From assembly GCA_039602395.1 (NCBI GenBank), contig JBCNJP010000025.1:101794124-101858123 (forward strand): 64,000 nucleotides of DNA, written 5' to 3'. The notes beneath the pieces are model-generated. The model did not search any database. It was given only the letters and a program-made list of their open reading frames with translations, and was not told the DNA's origin. Shown here piece after piece: positions 57,586-64,000 of the stretch (within the stretch, counting starts at the first letter, position 1; the number at the start of each line of letters is the position of its first letter). The position numbers and the translations under genes were made by a program. Origin of the DNA: Deinandra increscens subsp. villosa (lineage: Eukaryota > Streptophyta > Magnoliopsida > Asterales > Asteraceae).

Positions 57586-58472
57586 GCCTAAAACAAGTTT
57601 ATGGGCTATCTATTAAATCTTATTAATTAACATAAAGTCAACCCAAAACCATAATAAATAACTAGTCCAAATACTATTAACCGAGTCCGCATTCCTGCAT
57701 CACCTAACTTGATTAATAATGAACAAAATTTACATATTTCAAGTTAATTCAATATCACTTAAATTCTTCGATAATACTAAAATTACCAACACAACTTGAA
57801 GAGAAAAGGCGTTTATATATGCGGCTCCTCCAACCCTAGCACCACTTAACTCTTCATAATTGCAACATGACACATCCCGCCCCTTTACTTCTATAAATGA
57901 CAGAAACATAAATAATTAACAGAGTTAGAATAGCAAATACCATCAAACATAAAATTTGTTTCCTTTTTTTCCCGTTTCATATATAAACGCAATACATTTA
58001 GTAAATGAGTTGGTTTGTGATAAGTATAGTCGTTTAATATAACCTTTAGCTCCTTGACTCAAGATTTTGACCGTTTCGGTTTTGATTTTTTAATATAGCT
58101 TTTGGCTCGTTACACCTTTTTTTATGTTCGTTTTTTACTAGCGCTATAGCAATACAACTGTTTTATGTATCCACGTTATTTCCACCGTAACATACATAAA
58201 GATGATCGGATGGGTCAATCACTCAGTGATTCAAATTTACCGATAGCGTTGAAGTGAACGGCAACGGTGAGTTGTACACTTCTGCAGCCCATGCTTGTAC
58301 TCTTAAAAAACCAAAAAGTCAAAAAGTAAAGCGCCAATACCGCTACTGGATATACTTTCCCTCCTGTGCACACAAGCAGTTACGCAATCAACCGCCTATC
58401 TCCGGTTAACTCAGCAACAAACTATTCACAATTACCGGCTACACCCGGTTCCCCCTTTTATCCACGTCTTCC
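57586..58472. other. Intergenic; upstream of the ATG8-interacting protein gene
   Basis: AT-rich to about 58250, then less so near the promoter. Holds dispersed repeat copy 3. Confidence 0.4.
57960..58200 (+). repeat. Dispersed repeat, copy 3
   Basis: CGCAATACATTTAGTAAATGAGTT, GTGATAAGTATAGT and TAATATAACCTTTA follow the same order as in 43990-44170, and CGCTATAGCAATACAACTG matches units in 47590-48030, linking the three copies. Confidence 0.5.
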
Positions 58473-58481
58473 TTATAAATA
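58473..58481 (+). promoter_or_regulatory. Likely TATA box of the ATG8-interacting protein gene
   Basis: TTATAAATA about 30 bp before a leader that runs into CTTCACT|GTAAGTAAAT at 58580. A 5' leader intron from about 58580 to the AG at 59577-59578 would place the leader next to the start codon at 59596. Confidence 0.5.
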
Positions 58482-59595
58482 CCCCTGATCGTCATCCAAA
58501 TTCCGAAAACACTCATCGAACGTACCGGAGTTGTTACGTTACCGTCTCCGGCTTCTCATACTCGCAATCTTATCTTCACTGTAAGTAAATCGGTTATACG
58601 ATGAACTTATATCATGATTAATTAGTGAAATTAGTAAACGTTTCTTCTAATCGATTAGAGGTTTTGTTTTGATTTGATTTAGTGTTCCTGAACCGCGATC
58701 GAATCGTTTTAAGCTTGTTTGATTAGTCGTTTCGTTTATATGTTATCGATCTATCGTTTTTTTCGATTTTTCTGGCGAGATTTTGATCGTGTTACAGCCA
58801 GAAATTGTTGCGTGTGATTTGGAATTTCTTTTTAATATTTTAATCAACTGTGATAGTTTCTTATTCCGCTTTGAATATGTGCTACTAGTTGATTCTATCT
58901 TCGTTCGTGTTATTTGAGAAAATTGGTTATAGATGCTGTTACCTTTTGCTAAACTGTGCCATGAACATTCAATCATAGCTTACTATGCCCCACAGCAGGA
59001 TAATTGGGGTTTTTTAGTTTGGTGGTTTATGTTTGTTGTTGTTGACCTAATTATAACTGTTTACTCGATAATAGTTGGGCCTATCTTTGACTGTATAAAT
59101 TATATATTGAGCTGCTACAGTATAACTGTCATCATATAAGTGTGTTAGATCATTTGCATCACAGTTACTGCACTGAGTGTTGTATGAAAGTGCACAATTG
59201 AATGCCATTTTGATAGAAAAAGTAGATAGATTGCTACTTTCTTTGACTTACAATTCTACTCCTTGACCTTGTGCAAAATTTTAGGGAGGTTTGACAAGCT
59301 ATTTACTGTCACATACATAGTGATTTTGTTAGTTATTAGTTGATCATGTTTATGAAGCACCAAAAGGCTTGTAGTCCAATGGTATCCATGGTGTATTCCA
59401 TTTGAGGTTGAGTGATCAATTTCGGTGGTGGATGTTGGTGTAGAATTAGGAATATGTAAAGATGGTTGTGTGTGTGTTTGTCGTTAAGAAAATTATGTTT
59501 ATGAAGGGGAAACGTGATTAATATTCCTCCAATTGTTTCATTCCAAACTGATCTGGAATCTTGGATGTATGAATTCAGAAAAATATTTACATCAC

Positions 59596-60580
59596 ATGGC
59601 GGAAAACGAGGAAGGGCAGGTAGCGACGCCTCGAGCAGCTGACTGGGAAGTGGTATCACTCACTGCATCGGCATATGCTGCCTCACCTGGTGGGAGTATT
59701 CCGGAGGTTAAACATCAAGAAAAGGATGAAGTGATTGACAAAGATAAAGTTGAAACTTCAAACCCTTTGTTCATGTCTGGTCATTTTGTTGTTCCACCTA
59801 CGCAGCATGAGAATGCTCCATCAGAGCCTGAAAAGACGGAGATTTTTGAAAATCCGGTAGGAAAAGATGACGGTTCTGTATCAATTGAAGACTTAAGTGG
59901 AAGCTTTGACTCTAACACTAAGGACGAAGAGAATTGGAACCTTGGGAAGCTGGCTGAGTTGGGCTTTAAAGAAAACCCTAGCCTAAATTTGGGGGGGAAA
60001 GAGCAGAGTCTTTATGACTCTCCTACACTTCATTCGTTACACAGTGAGGCGGATATTGGTGCACTAAACATTGATGATGAAACAATCGCGTTAGATGAGT
60101 CAATAAATTCTTCTGACCCGACACTGGGTCCAAAAACTCCAGAACTTCCATCTAAAGAAGACAACCTTGAGGGATCTGGCTATGCAGTTTGGTTAAAGAA
60201 ACAAGTTGTTTGTTTTTATGCACACGCAAAAGAAACAAACACTTTATGGTCTGTTTTTGCTGCTGCTGCAGTAATGGGGATTGTAATTATCGGCCATAAG
60301 TGGCAGCAAGAAAAATGGCAAGTTTTCCGTCATGAGTGGAAAGCCAGGGCCCATGATGAGGTATGTGTTTAATGATCAATTTTTGTGTCTCTTATTTGCT
60401 TATGGCTCTATGAACACAACATATAACAGCATATCACATGAGTTAATAGTTTTGGACGTTTGGTTCTGTTGACAGAAAATAAGGATGATGGCAGGTCCAA
60501 TAGCGCGATTCAAATACGCAATCATAGGTGGCCAACAGCATGATTTTTCCACCAGAGGCAGCATCTTCAGGGAACTTTGA
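59596..60580 (+). CDS. ATG8-interacting protein, ATI1/ATI2 type
   Basis: Two coding exons, 59596-60360 and 60476-60580, in phase, 289 residues. ATI proteins are plant-specific selective-autophagy adaptors on ER- and plastid-derived bodies that bind ATG8. DWEVVSLTASAYAASPG at the start contains WEVV (17-20), which fits the ATG8-interacting motif W-x-x-(L/I/V). LFMSGHFVVPPTQHEN matches the ATI signature. A single membrane helix (about 217-233, LWSVFAAAAVMGIVIIG) is followed by the conserved HKWQQEKWQV. The middle is acidic and probably disordered. The Met at 59596 is preferred to an upstream in-frame Met at 59569 because the ATG follows a plausible leader-intron acceptor and matches the short family N-terminus. 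The last exon has a damaged copy 1.3 kb downstream. Confidence 0.88.
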
Positions 60581-61701
60581 AGGTTAATTGCACTAATACA
60601 GTTTCGATGACGACGAAAATGATGATGCAAAAACAGAGTGCTATATGAGTGTGTGTTCTGTTGCGAGTTTAGACTCAAGAAAAAAATGGTTTGAAGGGGA
60701 ACATGTTATAATCTTTGGTTATTATGTTACATTTCTATGCATGTAATTAGTAAATAATTAACTTTTATAAGATTTTGATTTTGATTTTAATTGTCATTTT
60801 GGTATGAAATCATCAAAATACAATATCTCAGGGTTACAAAAACTGGTAAAATGAGGTCAATCATCAAGAAATCAAGCATAAGAAGCAAAACATATCTTAA
60901 ACTGGTCAATGCTTTGACTTTTTTACGCTCGCCCGTTTTTACATCTATACTATTCAGCCTTTTTAGTTTGTGATAGTTTTTTCTATGATTTTTTAATCTT
61001 TGGTTTCTTTAATGAAAGGCATCTTTTTATTAAATGTTATCTATTAAATTTAATTATATTTTATTAATTAAAAAACATGTAAGGAGTTAGTGTGGTACAT
61101 CACTTTCTTTTTAGGGAGTTTTTTTTTTTCTTTTTAATGACGATTTTAGATCACTGACGGGAATATTACATCACCGTCTGATCATTTTCACTTCTAGGAT
61201 GACAGAGACTGGCCTTCCTATGGGGAAGATTGTACATAAGCCTACACTCAACTAGGATACCAGTTCAGGGGAAAACTGACCACTGTCAGAGAACCACTTG
61301 TAAGGAATGATTCTCTTGACCTATGAGTCAGAAACTCAACCCTCCGTCAGATATCATTGAGACAATTACACTAATATTCGATTAGTGGTTCTGAATGAGT
61401 TCAACTTCTTTGCTTCTCTAAATACCCAGGTTTTAAATAATAAAAATATATCATAAAATTGCCCCAACACTTTTGTCTCTCTTTCAACTATTTTCTACTG
61501 AATTGTGTAAATTCTTGTAGAACCTTGCGTACAACTTACAATTTTTTGGTTATCCAACTCCATATTTTCGAAAACACCATGCCATCAACCAGATAAAAAA
61601 TAAAAAGGAAATTAAATAAACAAATCTTACACGCCCTGTCCACAACCAAAAAAGCCCCTAATGATCTTAAATAGATGCCAAAATATATTTAGATAAAAAA
61701 A
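60581..61701. other. Intergenic; 3' flank of the ATG8-interacting protein gene
   Basis: AT-rich. Contains the 3' untranslated region (to about 60750) and a less AT-rich part at 61190-61420 with no recognisable coding content. Confidence 0.4.
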
Positions 61702-61910
61702 AATAGTGACACAACTTGTTATCTATTTACCTTCTATTTTAATGTAAAACATCTATATTATATTATGGTGTTAGATGAAAAAAAAAAGACGGATGATAGG
61801 AGGACCTATGGCCCGATTCAAATACTCCATCATAGGTTAATGTAAAAATCTATATTATATTATGGTGTTAGATGAAAAAAAAAAGTGACGCAACTTGTTA
61901 TCTATTTACC
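61702..61910 (+). repeat. Tandem duplication of about 85 bp interrupting an ATI exon copy
   Basis: GTGAC-CAACTTGTTATCTATTTACC and TTAATGTAAAA-ATCTATATTATATTATGGTGTTAGATG each occur twice (61706 and 61885; 61739 and 61837). The second copy sits inside the duplicated exon. Confidence 0.75.
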
Positions 61911-62075
61911 AACATGATTTTTCCATCAGAGGAGGCATATCCAGTGAACTTTGAACGTTAATGGTGATAATACTCCTCTATGATGCCAAAAATGATGATA
62001 CAAAACAGAGTGTTAGTAGGCGTGTTACATACTCATATTGTTTGTTTTGTTTAGACTCAAGAAATAAAAATGGAA
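61789..62075 (+). pseudogene. Broken copy of the last exon and 3' end of the ATG8-interacting protein gene
   Basis: 61789-61836 (CGGATGATAGGAGGACCTATGGCCCGATTCAAATACTCCATCATAGG in outline) matches the start of the last exon at about 60482-60528. After a 74-bp insertion, 61911-62075 matches 60538-60690, including AACATGATTTTTCCA and the untranslated CAAAAATGATGATACAAAACAGAGTGTTA. Substitutions and the insertion destroy the frame. The rest of the gene was not copied. Confidence 0.8.
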
Positions 62076-63049
62076 GATGCTGAATGGTGAGAAGTTGCCA
62101 AACAAGTGATATTTTATTTTGGTTAGTATATATTTCACTTTTATAAGATCTTGTTTACCGTCATGGGTTGTCATGCGACATTTTTATGGTTAATTGGTGC
62201 CAGCCCACACTCATACCGATTTAGAAACTATTTAGTTTAATACAAATAACTGACAATCAAAACATTGTAAGAAAATGTTCTTTGAAATTAAAATGTGTAA
62301 TCTGCTTTATTGATTTTTAATAAAATAAGTTTCTAAAATATATTAAATTCATTCATGATATTTATCATCACTTGTCATTTTTTTTAATTGGATTCATGTA
62401 AAAAATAACAAACAACAAAATCACATATTACTTTTTTTGTGATGTTATGACTATTTTTTATCTGTATACATAGATAAAATTAATAAAACATACTTGTAAA
62501 AATTTTAAAAATTCATTTTTAATATATTAATCAAAATGGAAGTATTCATTAATACAAAACTTGGTAAACGTTATGAATAATTATATCATTATTTTAAGCT
62601 AAGCAATTGTTAATCAAACAATGATTGAAACAATCAATAACTCAAATCACAACCATTTTGATGTAGGATTGAATGATATAAAATCAAACATGAATACATA
62701 ATGATAATGACAGATTATACTAAATAAAAGAAATAGTATTAAGATAAGAAGACTAAAAAGTCATCACAAGTCTTAAATCATTAATTAAATGAAGATTTAT
62801 GATTCTAAATTAATTGATGGAGAAAAGAAATTATGGAGGTACATTTTAGTATTAGTCATTTTTGTTAATTTTTGTATTTAGTTCCTCCATTTTTCTATAC
62901 TTTCACAACTTTTACATACGGCTATTATTTTTTTTATAAATATATTACACCATAAAAATTGTTTTTGTATAAAATATAAAAAAAGTACACCATAATAATT
63001 ATTTTCTTATAAAATATATAAAAAAATTATTTTTTTGATTTTCTAGTGC
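62076..63049. other. Intergenic, strongly AT-rich, nothing recognised
   Basis: No gene-like signal. CACCATAA(A/T)AATT..TTTT.TATAAAATATA occurs twice near 62949 and 62989. Confidence 0.4.
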
Positions 63050-63420
63050 ATCACTGTTTTAAATACTCGTTATTGTGTCAAATACTCGTCATAGTGTCTA
63101 ATCCTCGTCACTTTGCCTTTTTACTTGTCATTTGTGTCTTTCTGTTGGTTACTATGTCCTTTTTTAAATAATAAAAAGACACATTGTGTCTTACATTCAG
63201 ATCATTTTGTCTTATGTTTCAAGTCATTGTGTAATATGTATTTATCATTGTGACTAACACTTGTCACTGTGCCTTATATTTCAGGTCATTGTGTAATATG
63301 TATTTATCATTGTGTTTTATATTTTGACTCATTAATGTTACTTTGTCAAATAGTCGTCATTGTGTCGAGTTTTGACACAATGACGAGTTTTTGACACAAT
63401 TACGCATTAGGAAATCGAAG
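63050..63420 (+). repeat. Imperfect short repeats of the TCATTGTGT type
   Basis: Units such as AATACTCGTCATAGTGTC, TTTCA(A/G)GTCATTGTGTAATATGTATTTATCATTGTG and TTGACACAATGACGAG recur many times, some inverted (63370-63400). Looks like a degenerate satellite or the end of an unclassified element. Confidence 0.5.
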
Positions 63421-63805
63421 ATAACTTTAAATACATATTGTGGCTCAGAATGGTTCTCAAAAGTTCTCAAACCCAATTGGTTCTCAAATGATCCTCTTTC
63501 CTATATATATATATATACATATATATATAGCAACATTGTACACGTTTGAAAGATAAAAACGATCGTTGTGAGGGTGTATATGTCGTATGTAAAAGTTATG
63601 AAGATTTTAAAAAAACAGGGAAGTTAATAAAAACCAACAAAAATGACTAAGACTAAAATACACCTCCCTTAAAAACAATAAAAAGACACGTGTCATCGCA
63701 TGAGGCCTTTTTAACATTCTTATCTTAATACAAAATTTTATTTGAATGTTTCTCCATAATAACATATACAAACTTTTCTAACCTTTATCATTATATTTCC
63801 CCTAT

Positions 63806-63870
63806 TTCAATCACTACTTTAAAATATATTAAAAAAAATTCAATCACTACTTTAAAATATATTAAAAAAA
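63806..63870 (+). repeat. Tandem duplication of a 33-bp unit
   Basis: TTCAATCACTACTTTAAAAT followed by ATATTAAAAAAA, present twice head to tail. An (AT)n run lies nearby at 63504-63529. Confidence 0.85.
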
Positions 63871-64000
63871 GATACAGATGATCATTGTTTTAGCAAATAT
63901 ACAAATAACAATAACATTTTCTCTCTCCTTCAGTCACAACCAAACCTTAAATTTTAAAGACTACACTCACATAAATTTAAAGACTCCACTGTGCATGCTC

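Noticed and set aside
63050..63420. Possible CRISPR-like or satellite array
   Set aside because: Units vary in length and sequence and spacing is irregular; CRISPR is not expected in a plant nuclear genome, and no clean satellite period was found.

Overview
The window looks like nuclear DNA of a flowering plant. Genes are split by GT-AG introns, the DNA is AT-rich, and every recognisable protein belongs to a plant family: an S-domain receptor kinase, the chromatin remodeler BRAHMA, mitochondrial cyanoalanine synthase and an ATG8-interacting protein. The gag-like and Harbinger protein fragments resemble types I know from Asteraceae, so a composite-family eudicot is my best guess; this is inference and no marker proves it.

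Layout. 1-5.6 kb is mostly debris: a Ty1/copia-type LTR, a broken papain-like protease gene, a LINE reverse-transcriptase remnant and a foldback element. 5.6-8.1 kb holds an intronless SD2-2/RLK4-type lectin receptor kinase (+). 8.1-11.6 kb is intergenic with a complete small Helitron and a Harbinger MITE. 12.1-14.2 kb is an ELM2/SANT-like nuclear protein gene (+), convergent with BRAHMA (BRM, -), which fills 14.8-25.6 kb in 15 coding exons. 26-37.4 kb is a nested transposon block: hAT, Mutator-like foldback and PIF/Harbinger elements, plus a partial copy of the 5' end of BRM fused in frame to a retrotransposon gag-like gene. 37.8-43.7 kb is a ten-exon beta-cyanoalanine synthase gene (-). 43.8-50.3 kb is repeat-rich and contains a 1.2-kb near-palindrome. 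50.4-51.4 kb encodes a MESD-like ER chaperone (+), convergent with a nine-exon HAD-family hydrolase (-, 51.8-53.9 kb). 54.75-57.58 kb is a structurally complete hAT transposon with an intact transposase ORF. 59.6-60.6 kb encodes an ATG8-interacting protein (ATI1/ATI2 type, +), followed by a broken copy of its last exon. The remainder is AT-rich sequence with short tandem repeats.

The host genes are unrelated single genes and do not form a cluster or pathway. Points most worth a second look are: a 2-bp lesion in exon 2 of an otherwise intact BRM; the BRM::gag chimera about 11 kb from its parent; the complete hAT element with 13 ACCGGTT motifs at its ends; and several nested elements whose boundaries are fixed by target-site duplications. 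I found no sign of an entirely new molecular system. The novelty lies in these rearrangements and elements. Exon coordinates were read by eye from splice signals and reading phase, not from transcript data.
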